DNA of 51,924 bases from DASZVN01 sp035547055 (GTDB taxonomy: Bacteria; Pseudomonadota; Alphaproteobacteria; Rhizobiales; Methylopilaceae): assembly GCA_035547055.1 (NCBI GenBank), contig DASZVN010000074.1, positions 1 through 51,924 of the forward strand, read 5' to 3'. Under the pieces are notes generated by a model that saw nothing but the letters and a program-made list of their open reading frames with translations, did not search any database and had not been told where the DNA came from. The translations under genes were made by a program, and so were the position numbers. Numbering within the stretch: position 1 is the first letter of the stretch; every line of letters starts with the position of its first letter. Positions 43,180 through 51,910 of the stretch are shown in pieces.

Positions 43180-44748
43180 ATGCGGGGTGATCGTGGTACG
43201 CGGTCCGGGGTCGATCGCCGGACGCTTCTGGGTGGCATGGTGGCCGGGGCCGCCGGGGCCGCGCTTCTGCCGCGCGGCGCCTTCGCCCAGGGCACGCCGA
43301 AGCGTGGCGGCACGCTGAACTGCTCGATGACCTACAACCCCGCCGCGCTCGACCCGATCACCGGGCGCAATGCGCCGGACTTCAATACCCTCTATGCGCT
43401 CTATGACGGGCTGATCCAGCTCGATCCCAAGACGCTGGAGCCGCAGCCCTGCCTCGCCAAGTCGTGGAGCTGGAAGGACCCGAAGACGCTGGTCGTGGAG
43501 CTCGAGGAGAACGTCCTCTTCCACGACGGCACCGCCTTCGACGCCGACGCGGTGAAGTTCAACTTCGACCGCTCCAAGACCGACCCGCGCTCCAACGTCA
43601 AGGCCGACGGCTCCTCGATCGACAAGATCGAGGTGACCGGCAAGCACCAGGTCACGTTCCACCTCAACCAGATCAACGCGGCGCTGCTCACCATCTTCGC
43701 CGACAGGATCGGCCTGATGGTGTCGCCGACGGCGATCAAGAACGCCAAGGGCGGCAACGTCGACCGCACCCCGGTCGGCACCGGGCCGTTCAAGCTGGTG
43801 TCGTGGCAGGACAACGTCTCGATCCAGATGGTCAGGAACGAGAAGTACTGGCGCTCGGGCCTGCCCTATCTCGACAAGCTCAACCTCAACATCATCAACG
43901 AACAGCAGACCGGCCTGCGCTCGATCATCGCCGGCCAGAACGACATGGGGATGAACCTCGACATCCAGCTCAAGCCGATCGTCGACCGTTCGCCCGACCT
44001 CAAGACCGAGCTGATCCACAACATGTTCATGTGGGGCGGCTACATCAACTACGGCCGCCCGCCGTTCGACAACATCAAGGTCCGCCAGGCGGTGGCCTGG
44101 GGACTCGACCGCGACGCCATCAACAAGGTGATCGCGCTCGGCCTCGACACCCCCGGCGCCGGCGTCATCCCGCCGCAGCACTGGGCCTGCGATCAATCGA
44201 CCGTCAACATGTACTCGTACAAGCCGGAGAAGGCGCGCCAGCTCCTCGCCGAGGCCGGCCATCCCGACGGCATCGACATCCCGTTCTGGGGCTGGTCGGA
44301 CCAAAGCTCGATGCAGCGCCAGGAGGTGGCGATCTCGCAGCTCGCCAAGGCCGGCATCCGCATCAAGATGACGCCCGGTACGCCGCAGGGCACCTCGCTG
44401 GAGTTCTTCGGCCCGCACAAGAAGTTCGAGGGGCGCCTCGCCGGCATGGGCGGCTACGCCGATCCGAGCCAGCAATACGACAACCTGTTCAACAAGGCCG
44501 CCTATCTCAACGCGTCGGGCATCGAGCTGCCGGGCTATCGGCCGCTCTACGACGCGACGCTCGCGACCAACGACCAGGCCGAGCGCAAGAAGGCCTTCGC
44601 CAAGCTCCAGCGCTTCGTCATCGAGAACGCGATGATCATGACCTTCGTGTTCCAGACCGGGCCGGTGTTCGCCCACAAGAAGGTCATGGGCGTCGAGGTC
44701 GACCTCGCCTTCCGGCCGCGCTTCCACAAGGCGTGGCTCGCGGCCTGA
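43180..44748 (+). CDS. Peptide-type ABC solute-binding protein (SBP_bac_5), paralogue 1
   Basis: A 522-residue exported protein. The N-terminus has a Tat-like motif VDRRTLLGGMVAGAAGAALLP and RGAFA. The mature part is a family 5 extracellular binding protein: GTLNCSMTYNPAALDPITGR, SWSWKDPKTLVVELEENVLFHDGTAFD and NEKYWRSGLPYLDKLNL. The ATG at 43180 follows AGGGAGGACAA. It is followed by two close paralogues (44960, 46556). There are no permease or ATPase genes, so it must share a transporter encoded elsewhere. Confidence 0.9.
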   Translation: MRGDRGTRSGVDRRTLLGGMVAGAAGAALLPRGAFAQGTPKRGGTLNCSMTYNPAALDPITGRNAPDFNTLYALYDGLIQLDPKTLEPQPCLAKSWSWKDPKTLVVELEENVLFHDGTAFDADAVKFNFDRSKTDPRSNVKADGSSIDKIEVTGKHQVTFHLNQINAALLTIFADRIGLMVSPTAIKNAKGGNVDRTPVGTGPFKLVSWQDNVSIQMVRNEKYWRSGLPYLDKLNLNIINEQQTGLRSIIAGQNDMGMNLDIQLKPIVDRSPDLKTELIHNMFMWGGYINYGRPPFDNIKVRQAVAWGLDRDAINKVIALGLDTPGAGVIPPQHWACDQSTVNMYSYKPEKARQLLAEAGHPDGIDIPFWGWSDQSSMQRQEVAISQLAKAGIRIKMTPGTPQGTSLEFFGPHKKFEGRLAGMGGYADPSQQYDNLFNKAAYLNASGIELPGYRPLYDATLATNDQAERKKAFAKLQRFVIENAMIMTFVFQTGPVFAHKKVMGVEVDLAFRPRFHKAWLAA

Positions 44749-44897
44749 CGGCAAACGGAGCGGCGGCCGACCCGCCGCCGCTCCCACGCTCGATCGCGAA
44801 CTGCGGCGCGCCGACGCCGATGCGCCCGCCGCGCCGCTCCCTTGAGGCTGGAGAGTGCCAACGAAGGCCGTCGTCCCTCTCCGGTTTCGCTTTTTTA

Positions 44898-44943
44898 GGC
44901 ATGATCTGATCCGAAAACCGCTGCACACTTTCGGGATCATGCC
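44898..44943. repeat. Family G palindromic repeat
   Basis: GGCATGATCTGATCC and GGGATCATGCC, with GAAAACCGCTGCACACTTTC between; preceded by a T-run (44891-44896). This type is common in Hyphomicrobiales, as I recall. It lies in the gap between paralogues 1 and 2 (44749-44959) and its right end contains an in-frame ATG (44939) that is less likely as start than 44960. Confidence 0.7.
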
Positions 44944-44959
44944 GAGGGAGGGTGCCGAG

Positions 44960-46522
44960 ATGGGTCGAGATCGTGACGGCGTCGTGGTCGATCGGCGCAC
45001 GGTGCTCGCGGGCATCGGCGGGGCAGGGGCGGCCATGCTGCTGCCGCGCCCCGGCCGCGCGGCGGGGGCGCCGCGGCGGGGCGGCACGCTCCGCGTCGCG
45101 ATGCCCTACAACCCGGCGGCGCTCGACCCGATCACCGGCCGCAACGAGCCCGACTTCAACACGCTCCTCGCGATCTTCGACGGGCTGACCACGCTCGATC
45201 CGGTCAGCCTGGAGCCGCAGCCGGCGCTCGCCAAGTCCTGGACCTGGAAGGACCCGAAGACGCTGGTCCTCGACCTCCAGGAGAACGTCGTCTTCCACGA
45301 CGGCACGCCGTTCGACGCCGCGGCGGTCAAGTTCAACATCGAGCGCGCCAAGACCTACGTCCGCTCCAACGTGAAGGGCGACGCCTCGGTGGTCGAGGCG
45401 GTCGAGGTGACGGGCAAATATCAGGCGACGCTGCACCTGCCGCAGCCGAACGCCGAGCTCCTCACCATCCTCGCCGACCGGCCGGGCATCATGGTGTCGC
45501 CGGCCGCGGTCAAGGCGGCCAAGGACGGCAATGTCGACCGCACCCCGGTCGGCACCGGCCCGTTCAAGTTCGTGAGCTGGGAGGACAACGCCAAGATCGT
45601 CGTCACCCGCAACGACAGGTACTGGCAGCCGGGCCTGCCCTATCTCGACGGCATGGTGCTGTCGATCATCAACGAGCAGCAGACCATGCTGCGCTCGGTG
45701 ATCGCCGGGCAGAACGACCTCGGCATCGGGGTCTCGATCCAGCTCAAGGAGATCGCCGACCGCGATCCCAACCTCAAGACGACGCTGGTGCCGAGCATGG
45801 ACTTCGTCGGCGCCTACCTGAATTTCGGCCGCCCGCCGCTCGACGACCTCAAGGTGCGCCAGGCACTCTCCTACGGCGTCGACCGCGACGCCATGAACAA
45901 GGTGCTGTCGCACGGCCTCGACCTCACGGCCAACGGCGTCATTCCGAGCTGGAACTGGGCCTGCGACCCGTCGAGCTACGCGACCTACACCTACCAGCCC
46001 GACAAGGCGCGCAAGCTCCTCGCCGAGGCTGGCCACCCCGACGGCATCGAGATCGAGATGTTCGGCTGGTCGGACCAGAGCTCGATGCAGCGCCAGGAGC
46101 TCGTCATCACCCAGCTCGCCAAGGCCGGCATCCGCATCAAGCTGACGCCTGGCACGCCGGGCGGCACCGCGCTCGCCTTCTTCGGGCCGCGCAAGCAGGG
46201 CGCCGGCCGCATGTCGGCGATGGGCGGCTATGCCGACCCGAGCCAGCAATACGGCAACCTCTTCAACGCCACCGCCTTCTACAACGCCTCGAACAAGGAG
46301 CTGCCGGGCTACCGCGCGCTCTACGAGGCGACCATCGCCACCACCGACCGCGAGGAGCGCAAGAAGGCCTTCGCGGCACTGCAGAAATTCGTCATCGACA
46401 ACGCGCTGGTCCTGACCTTCCTGTTCGGCACCGTGCCGCTGGTCGCGAACAGGAAGGTGCAAGGCGCCGTGATCGACCGCATCATCAAGCCGCGCTACCA
46501 GCGCATCTGGCTCGCGGCCTGA
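44960..46522 (+). CDS. Peptide-type ABC solute-binding protein (SBP_bac_5), paralogue 2
   Basis: A 520-residue close paralogue of the previous gene. Tat-like start VDRRTVLAGIGGAGAAMLLP, then GTLRVAMPYNPAALDPITGR and DLQENVVFHDGTPFDAAA. Compared with paralogues 1 and 3, several ligand-proximal segments differ, such as TTLVPSMDFVGAYLNFGRPP instead of MYIWGAYLNYG-type sequence, so a different ligand is possible. ATG 44960 follows GGAGGGTGCCGAG. A family G repeat lies just upstream. Confidence 0.9.
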   Translation: MGRDRDGVVVDRRTVLAGIGGAGAAMLLPRPGRAAGAPRRGGTLRVAMPYNPAALDPITGRNEPDFNTLLAIFDGLTTLDPVSLEPQPALAKSWTWKDPKTLVLDLQENVVFHDGTPFDAAAVKFNIERAKTYVRSNVKGDASVVEAVEVTGKYQATLHLPQPNAELLTILADRPGIMVSPAAVKAAKDGNVDRTPVGTGPFKFVSWEDNAKIVVTRNDRYWQPGLPYLDGMVLSIINEQQTMLRSVIAGQNDLGIGVSIQLKEIADRDPNLKTTLVPSMDFVGAYLNFGRPPLDDLKVRQALSYGVDRDAMNKVLSHGLDLTANGVIPSWNWACDPSSYATYTYQPDKARKLLAEAGHPDGIEIEMFGWSDQSSMQRQELVITQLAKAGIRIKLTPGTPGGTALAFFGPRKQGAGRMSAMGGYADPSQQYGNLFNATAFYNASNKELPGYRALYEATIATTDREERKKAFAALQKFVIDNALVLTFLFGTVPLVANRKVQGAVIDRIIKPRYQRIWLAA

Positions 46523-46555
46523 AGGCCGCGGGCCCGCAACGAGGAGGGGACAGGG

Positions 46556-48118
46556 ATGGACATGGGCAAGGGCCACGCCGGCGTCGATCGCCGGACGCTG
46601 CTCGGCGGCCTCGCGGCCGCGGGTGGTGCCACTCTGCTGCCGCGGGGCGCGTTCGCTGCGGGGACGCCCAGACGCGGCGGCACGCTGAACGCCTGCATGA
46701 TCTACAACCCGGCCGCGCTCGACCCGATCACCGGGCGCAACGGGCCCGATTTCAACACGCTGCTCGCCCTCTACGACGGCCTCACCACGCTCGACCCGAC
46801 GACGCTCGACCCCAAGCCCGGGCTCGCCAAGTCGTGGACCTGGAAGGACCCGAAGACGCTGGTCCTCGACCTCCAGGAGAACGTCACCTTCCACGACGGC
46901 ACCGCGTTCGACGCCGAGGCCGCGAAGTTCAACCTCGACCGGGCGCGCACCGCGCCGCGCTCCAACGCCAAGGCCGACGCCTCGACGGTGGAGTCGGTCG
47001 AGGTGACGGGCAAGCACCAGGTCACGCTGCACCTGCCGCAGCCCAACGCTGCGCTGCTGACGATCCTCGCCGACCGGCCCGGCCTGATGGTGTCGCCGAC
47101 CTCGATCAAGAACGCCAAGGACGGCAATGTCGACCGCGCCCCGGTCGGCACCGGGCCGTTCAAGTTCGTGAGCTGGCAGGACAATGTCCGCATCGAGCTG
47201 GTGCGGAACGACAAATATTGGCGGAGCGGCCTGCCTTACCTCGACCGGCTGGTGCTGAACATCATCAACGAGCAGCAGACCGCGCTCCGCACGCTGATCG
47301 CGGGCCAGAACGATCTCGGCATCAACCTCGACATCCAGTTGAAGAAGGTTGCCGACCGCTCGCCCAACCTCGTCACCACGCTGGTGCCGGAGATGTATAT
47401 CTGGGGCGCCTACCTGAACTACGGCCACCCGCCGCTCGACAACGTCAAGATCCGCCAGGCGCTGTCCTACGGCATCGACCGCGACGCCATGAACAAGGTG
47501 CTGGCCTCGGGGCTCGACCTCGCCGGCAACGGCGTCATCCCGAGCTGGCACTGGGCGTGCGATCCGGCAAGCTACAACCTCTACACCTACCAGCCCGACA
47601 AGGCGCGCAAGCTCCTCGCCGAGGCGGGCCATCCCGACGGCATCGAGATCCCGATGCTGGGCTGGTCGGACCAGACCTCGATGCAGCGGCAGGAGCTCGC
47701 CATCACCCAGCTCGCCAAGGCCGGCATCCGTGTGAAGCTGACGCCCGGCACGCCGCAGGGCACCGCGCTCGAGTTCTTCGGTCCGCACAAGAACGGGTCG
47801 GCGCGCCTCGCCGGCATGGGCGGCTATGGCGACCCGAGCCAGCAATACGACAACCTGTTCGGCGGCAAGGCGTTCTACAACGCCTCGGGCATCGAGCTGC
47901 CGGGCTACCGCGCGCTCTACGAGGCGACGCTCGCGACCACCGACCGCGAGGAGCGCAAGAAGGCCTTCGCCAAGCTGCAGCGCTTCGTGATCGAGAACGC
48001 GTTGATCCTGACCTTCCTGTTCCAGACCGCGCCGATCATCGCCAGCAAGAAGGTGCAGGGCGTGGTCGTCGACCGCCTCGTCAAGCCGCGCTTCCACGAG
48101 GCCTGGCTCGCGGCGTAG
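46556..48118 (+). CDS. Peptide-type ABC solute-binding protein (SBP_bac_5), paralogue 3
   Basis: A 520-residue third paralogue, closest to the first in its signal region (GVDRRTLLGGLAAAGGATLLP and RGAFA). Mature protein: GTLNACMIYNPAALDPITGR, SWTWKDPKTLVLDLQENVTF, NDKYWRSGLPYLDRLVLNI. It has an ATG with GAGGAGGGGAC 14-5 bases before it, and lies 33 nt after paralogue 2. Two rounds of duplication are likely. The downstream gap contains a family D repeat interrupted by a double-hairpin element. Confidence 0.9.
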   Translation: MDMGKGHAGVDRRTLLGGLAAAGGATLLPRGAFAAGTPRRGGTLNACMIYNPAALDPITGRNGPDFNTLLALYDGLTTLDPTTLDPKPGLAKSWTWKDPKTLVLDLQENVTFHDGTAFDAEAAKFNLDRARTAPRSNAKADASTVESVEVTGKHQVTLHLPQPNAALLTILADRPGLMVSPTSIKNAKDGNVDRAPVGTGPFKFVSWQDNVRIELVRNDKYWRSGLPYLDRLVLNIINEQQTALRTLIAGQNDLGINLDIQLKKVADRSPNLVTTLVPEMYIWGAYLNYGHPPLDNVKIRQALSYGIDRDAMNKVLASGLDLAGNGVIPSWHWACDPASYNLYTYQPDKARKLLAEAGHPDGIEIPMLGWSDQTSMQRQELAITQLAKAGIRVKLTPGTPQGTALEFFGPHKNGSARLAGMGGYGDPSQQYDNLFGGKAFYNASGIELPGYRALYEATLATTDREERKKAFAKLQRFVIENALILTFLFQTAPIIASKKVQGVVVDRLVKPRFHEAWLAA

Positions 48119-48138
48119 CGCCGCGTTGCCTTTCGCCT

Positions 48139-48298
48139 GTCATTCCGGACGCGCATGCAAATCGGGCTGGCCCGATTTGCATGCGTCAGGTCGGCCATCT
48201 CGGCAAGCCCGAGATGGCCGCGGGAACCAGGATCCGGGATAGGCGCGCGCCCAGCCCCGGGTCCCGCCTCTCGCCTTCGGCTCGGCCGGGATGACAGG
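48139..48298. repeat. Family D repeat interrupted by a double-hairpin element
   Basis: GTCATTCCGGACGCG at the left and GCTCGGCCGGGATGAC at the right are the normal ends; the inner pair (after GGACGCG and before GGATCCGGG) is separated by the element at 48153-48219. It lies in the 266-bp gap after the third binding-protein gene, which shows nothing else. Confidence 0.75.
48153..48219. repeat. Double-hairpin element (divergent copy)
   Basis: GCATGCAAATCGGGC TG GCCCGATTTGCATGC (48153-48184, 15-bp perfect stem), 8-nt spacer, GGCCATCTCGG CAAGC CCGAGATGGCC (48193-48219). The order of hairpins and the TCGGGC/CTCGG cores match the liv copies, while outer stem bases differ on both sides so as to keep pairing. 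Confidence 0.75.
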
Positions 48299-48384
48299 CG
48301 GGAGGCTGGCGCAAGCCGATGCAATACCCGCGCGCGGTCCTGCCGCGGCGGCCGAAAGTGCGTTCACAGGAGAAGGCAGTCGCA

Positions 48385-49029
48385 ATGGTCGCGAATTTCG
48401 TCAATCAGCCGGAGAAATACTGGGACCGCCTGTGGGCGCCGGGCGGCCACGCCGCGATGATCACGACGGTCGATGCCGAGGGCCGCGTCAACGCCGCCTC
48501 CTACGCGACCGCCGTCCGCATCGTGCACAAGCCGGTGCAGGTCTGCTTCACCACCAGCGCCAAGGGCGACACCGGCAAGAACATCGCGGCGACCGGCGAG
48601 TTCGTGGTCAACCTGCCGCAGTTCGAGCGCGGCCTTCTGGAAAAGGTCCGGGTGGTCGGCCTGCCATTCGCGCCGGGCGTGAACGAGCTGGAGAAGGCGG
48701 GCCTCACCGCGCTGCCGTCGACCATCGTGAAGCCGCCGCGGATCGCGGAGTGCTATCGCCATTTCGAATGCACGGTGGTGTGGACGCGCGAGTGGATCGG
48801 CCGGATCATGGTCGTCGGCGCCGTCGTCGCCGCCTCGGTCGAGGCGTCCTGCGTCGACGACAAGGGCTACATCCTGTGGGACCGCATCAAGCCGGTGGCG
48901 TTCTGCGGCGCGCCCTACGTCAACGCCTTCGCCGCGGCGCACGAGACGATGCGGGTGAAGATGCCCTATGACGGGCCCGAGGTGTCGGACGCCGACCGCA
49001 GCATCGAAAGCATGTTCGAGGACATGTAG
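48385..49029 (+). CDS. Flavin reductase family protein
   Basis: A 214-residue FMN-binding split-barrel protein: AAMITTVDAEGRVNAASYATAVRIV, then VCFTTSAKGDTGKNIAATGEFVVNLP. Relatives supply reduced flavin to two-component monooxygenases, or act directly on small molecules. No monooxygenase is in the window, so its partner is unknown. ATG 48385 has AGGAGAAGG upstream. It sits alone between the binding-protein array and the convergent TetR gene. Confidence 0.8.
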   Translation: MVANFVNQPEKYWDRLWAPGGHAAMITTVDAEGRVNAASYATAVRIVHKPVQVCFTTSAKGDTGKNIAATGEFVVNLPQFERGLLEKVRVVGLPFAPGVNELEKAGLTALPSTIVKPPRIAECYRHFECTVVWTREWIGRIMVVGAVVAASVEASCVDDKGYILWDRIKPVAFCGAPYVNAFAAAHETMRVKMPYDGPEVSDADRSIESMFEDM

Positions 49030-49032
49030 GTC

Positions 49033-49100
49033 GGTAGGGTGGCATGCGCAGCATGCCCGCGGCCGACGCGAGACGTGGGCACGCGTCGCGCGCCCACGTC
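49033..49100. repeat. Family F repeat with a strong hairpin
   Basis: GGTAGGGTGGCATGCGCAGCATGCC is followed by GACGTGGGC and GCCCACGTC (49072-49080 and 49092-49100) with an 11-nt loop. Its right edge supplies the TAG stop of the TetR gene (CGTAGACGTGGGC on the minus strand). It lies between two convergent genes and may act as a terminator. Confidence 0.65.
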
Positions 49101-49798
49101 TACGAACGCATGCGACGGCGCAGGGCGGCCTCGACCGTCGGCGCCGGCCCGGCCGAGAACAGCGCGAGGCGGAAGGCGCGTTCGAGCTGGTGGACGAAGG
49201 CCTCGTCCTCCAGGACGAGCGGGCCGGGGCGGTTGATCACCGCGTTGTTCAGCGTGCCGAACAGGATCTGGAAGGCGAAGCGTACCCGGATCTCGTCCGC
49301 CGCCGCGAGCGGCCGGCCGCGACGCCCGGCGAGCCACCCGATCATCTGGTCGGCGACGAAATGGCCGCTCGCCCGGATCGGCTCCCACAGCGCGTCGTCG
49401 TCCATCCGGCGGCGCGTCGCCGAGCGGATCAGGCCGGCATGGCGCCGGAAGCGCTCGACCGTGCGGGCGACCAGGAGGCCGATCAGCCGGTCGTCCTCGC
49501 AATCGGCGAACAGCGCCAGGGTCGCCGCCCGCACCTCGGCCAGATATTGCGCGACCAGCACGCCGAAGAACGCGTCCTTGTCGCGGAAGCGCTGGTAGAA
49601 CGCCCCGACCGAGCATCCCGCCAGCCGCGCGACTTCTGCGACCGTGATCGTGTCGATGTCCCGCATCGCGCTGAGCGCGTGGCCGGCCTCGAGCAGGCGG
49701 TCGCGGGTGTCGCGCCCGCGCCGCTGCTTCGCGGGCAGGACGCCATCGGGAAGGGCATGATCGGCGGAAGCCGCTTGACCCGAAATATGAATCGTCAT
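49100..49798 (-). CDS. TetR family transcriptional regulator
   Basis: A 232-residue regulator. The HTH is TITVAEVARLAGCSVGAFYQRFRDKDAFFGVL, preceded by TRDRLLEAGHAL; the C-terminal half is a ligand-binding helical domain. A near-perfect palindrome (49783-49807) covers its own start codon, suggesting autorepression, and the divergent binding-protein genes are the probable targets. The ATG at 49796-49798 is inside that palindrome. Confidence 0.9.
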   Translation of the reverse strand: MTIHISGQAASADHALPDGVLPAKQRRGRDTRDRLLEAGHALSAMRDIDTITVAEVARLAGCSVGAFYQRFRDKDAFFGVLVAQYLAEVRAATLALFADCEDDRLIGLLVARTVERFRRHAGLIRSATRRRMDDDALWEPIRASGHFVADQMIGWLAGRRGRPLAAADEIRVRFAFQILFGTLNNAVINRPGPLVLEDEAFVHQLERAFRLALFSAGPAPTVEAALRRRMRS

Positions 49799-49807
49799 TC
49801 ACTATTT
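49783..49807. promoter_or_regulatory. Palindromic operator covering the TetR start codon
   Basis: TGAAT CGTC ATTCA is a perfect pair of 5-bp arms, extended by AAATA on the left and TATTT on the right with one base of offset, giving a ~25-bp inverted repeat. TetR-family operators are usually this size and often overlap their own promoter or start. The AT-rich content stands out from its surroundings. Confidence 0.55.
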
Positions 49808-49896
49808 CCTACCGGGCCGGCCGGAAGCGTGCAAGCGCCCGCGGCCGCCGGCCACAACGCCGGCCCGCGGCGACGGGCCGGCAAGGGGAGGGGAAC

Positions 49897-50880
49897 ATGG
49901 CGACCGGTTTCGCGCGGCGCGATCTGCGCCGCCTCGGGGCAGCGCTGGCGGTCGTCGCGGCGGGTGCGTTCGGCACGGCGGCGCAGGCGGCGCCGCTGAC
50001 GACGGTGCGCGTCGCCGACTTCCAGAACTCGATCGCGCTGCCGCTCTATTACGGCGTCCAGAAGGGCTATTTCCGCGACGCCGGCCTCGACATCCAATTC
50101 GTCAAGATCGCCTCCGGCGCCGCTTCGGTTGCGGCGGTGGCCTCGGGCGCGGCCGACATCGGGCTTTCGGCAACGTCGGTGCCGATCTTCGCCCGCGCCA
50201 ACGGCGTGCCGGTCAAGGCGTTCATGACCGCCGACCAGGAGGGGCCCGGCCATCACGGCACCTTCATCGACGCCTCGGCGCGCTCGGGCGTCACCGCCTT
50301 CAACCAGATGAAGGGCAAGACGGTGATGATCAACGCGTTCGGCACCGCGGGCGAGCTCGCTATCCGCGAGCGGCTGCTCGACGCCGGCGTCGCCTGGAAG
50401 GACGTCAACAAGGTCATCGTGCCGTTCCCGCAGATGCCGGCCGCGCTCCAGCTCGGCAATGCCGACGTCGCCATCACCATCCAGCCGATGCAGACCGCGA
50501 TCATGGCCAACAAGGACATCGGCGCCCGCGTGCTCGACACCGGCACGCTGAGCGAGAGCCACAAGGTCGCGGTGACGGCGAGCTGCTATTTCGCGACCGA
50601 TTCCTGGCTCGCCAAGAACCGCGACGCCGCGATCGCCTTCGGCCGTGCCTATCTGCGCGCCCAGAAGGAGGTCCATGCCGACCACGAGCTCCGCATCGCG
50701 CTGGTGATGAAGGTCGCCGGCATGAAGCGCGAGGTCGCCGAGCAGGTGCCGGAATCCTGGTTCGAGATGCTGGCGGTGACCAAGGCCTCGCTCGGCCCGA
50801 ACTACGACGCCCTGGTCCGGACCGGGATGATGGCGAAGCCCTTTCCAGTCGACGATGTAATCGCCACACTGCCCTATTGA
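49897..50880 (+). CDS. NMT1/SsuA-type ABC solute-binding protein, paralogue 1
   Basis: A 327-residue exported binding protein (signal peptide with RRDLRRLGAALAVVAAGAF and AAQA). Core: TTVRVADFQNSIALPLYYGVQKGYFRDAGLD, SGAASVAAVASGAADIGLSA, then GKTVMINAFGTAGELAIRE. Such proteins bind sulfonates, nitrate, thiamine precursors or similar ligands; the ligand is not predictable here. ATG 49897 follows AAGGGGAGGGGAAC. No permease gene lies downstream before the window ends. Confidence 0.9.
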   Translation: MATGFARRDLRRLGAALAVVAAGAFGTAAQAAPLTTVRVADFQNSIALPLYYGVQKGYFRDAGLDIQFVKIASGAASVAAVASGAADIGLSATSVPIFARANGVPVKAFMTADQEGPGHHGTFIDASARSGVTAFNQMKGKTVMINAFGTAGELAIRERLLDAGVAWKDVNKVIVPFPQMPAALQLGNADVAITIQPMQTAIMANKDIGARVLDTGTLSESHKVAVTASCYFATDSWLAKNRDAAIAFGRAYLRAQKEVHADHELRIALVMKVAGMKREVAEQVPESWFEMLAVTKASLGPNYDALVRTGMMAKPFPVDDVIATLPY

Positions 50881-50923
50881 GAACCGCTGCCTTCCGGGCC
50901 GCGGCCACAAGGGGGAGGAAGCC

Positions 50924-51910
50924 ATGACTTGGAGCATCGGGCCGGGCGTGCGGTCGCTGGCGCGGGCAGGGGTCGTCGCCGCGGCGCTGGCGGTGGCCAC
51001 GGGCACCACCGCGGCGGAGGCGACCACGATCCGCGTCGCCAACTTCACCAACGCCTCCACGCTGCCGCTCTACTACGGAATGGAGAAGGGCTACTTCAAG
51101 GACGCCGGGATTAATGTCGAGATCGTCAAGGTCGCGACCGGCGCAGCCTCGGTCGCGGCGGTTGCCTCGGGCGCGGCCGACATCGGCTGGGCCGCGAGCG
51201 CGGTGCCGATCTTCGCCCGCGGCAAGGGCGTCAAGGTCAAGATGTTCATGACCGCGAGCGACGACGGCCCGCCCGACCACTACGGCCTCTCGATCGATGC
51301 GACCAAGCGCTCCGGCGTCACCTCCTTCGCCCAGATGAAGGGCAAGACGGTGATGATCAACGCGTTCGGCACGGCGACCGAGCTGTCGGTCCGCATCCGC
51401 ATCCAGCGCGCCGGGGTCAACTGGGACGACGTGAAGAAGGTGGTGGTGCCGTTCCCGCAGATGCCGGCGGCGCTCGAGCTCGGCAACGCCGATGTCGGCG
51501 CGATGATCCAGCCGATGCAGTCGCAGGTCGTCGCCAACAAGGCGATCGGCGCGATCATCCTCGGCCGGGGCGTCCTGCCCGAGAGCAAGCACCGCCCGAT
51601 CACCGTCTCGAGCTTCTTCGCCACCGACGCGTGGCTCGCGAAGAGCGAGAAGGCGGCGCTCGCCTTCGGCCGCGCCTATCTCAAGGCCGCCAAGGAGCTC
51701 CGCGCCAACGACAAGCTGCGCGTCGCCCAGCTCGTCAAGGTCACCGGCATGAAGCCCGCGATGGCCGCGATCATCCCCGACCCGACCTGGTTCCACGATC
51801 TCGCGATCACCAAGCCGGCGGTCGAGCCGAACTATGCCGACCTCGTCGAGTCCGGCATGCTGAAGACCAAGTTCAACGTCGACGACGTGATCGCGACGCT
51901 GCCGTTCTAG
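50924..51910 (+). CDS. NMT1/SsuA-type ABC solute-binding protein, paralogue 2
   Basis: A 328-residue close paralogue of the preceding gene with the same length and layout: TTIRVANFTNASTLPLYYGMEKGYFKDAGIN, SGAADIGWAASAVPIF, then MKGKTVMINAFGTATELSVRI. It begins with ATG 50924 after GGGGGAGGAAGCC, and its stop is 14 bases before the window end. The gap of 43 nt to paralogue 1 indicates one transcript. Transporter subunits may follow just outside the window. Confidence 0.9.
   Translation: MTWSIGPGVRSLARAGVVAAALAVATGTTAAEATTIRVANFTNASTLPLYYGMEKGYFKDAGINVEIVKVATGAASVAAVASGAADIGWAASAVPIFARGKGVKVKMFMTASDDGPPDHYGLSIDATKRSGVTSFAQMKGKTVMINAFGTATELSVRIRIQRAGVNWDDVKKVVVPFPQMPAALELGNADVGAMIQPMQSQVVANKAIGAIILGRGVLPESKHRPITVSSFFATDAWLAKSEKAALAFGRAYLKAAKELRANDKLRVAQLVKVTGMKPAMAAIIPDPTWFHDLAITKPAVEPNYADLVESGMLKTKFNVDDVIATLPF

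Noticed and set aside
44684..48097. A very long minus-strand frame opposite the binding-protein genes
   Set aside because: It contains threefold repeating sequence only because the three paralogues on the other strand are similar; no protein family is recognisable.
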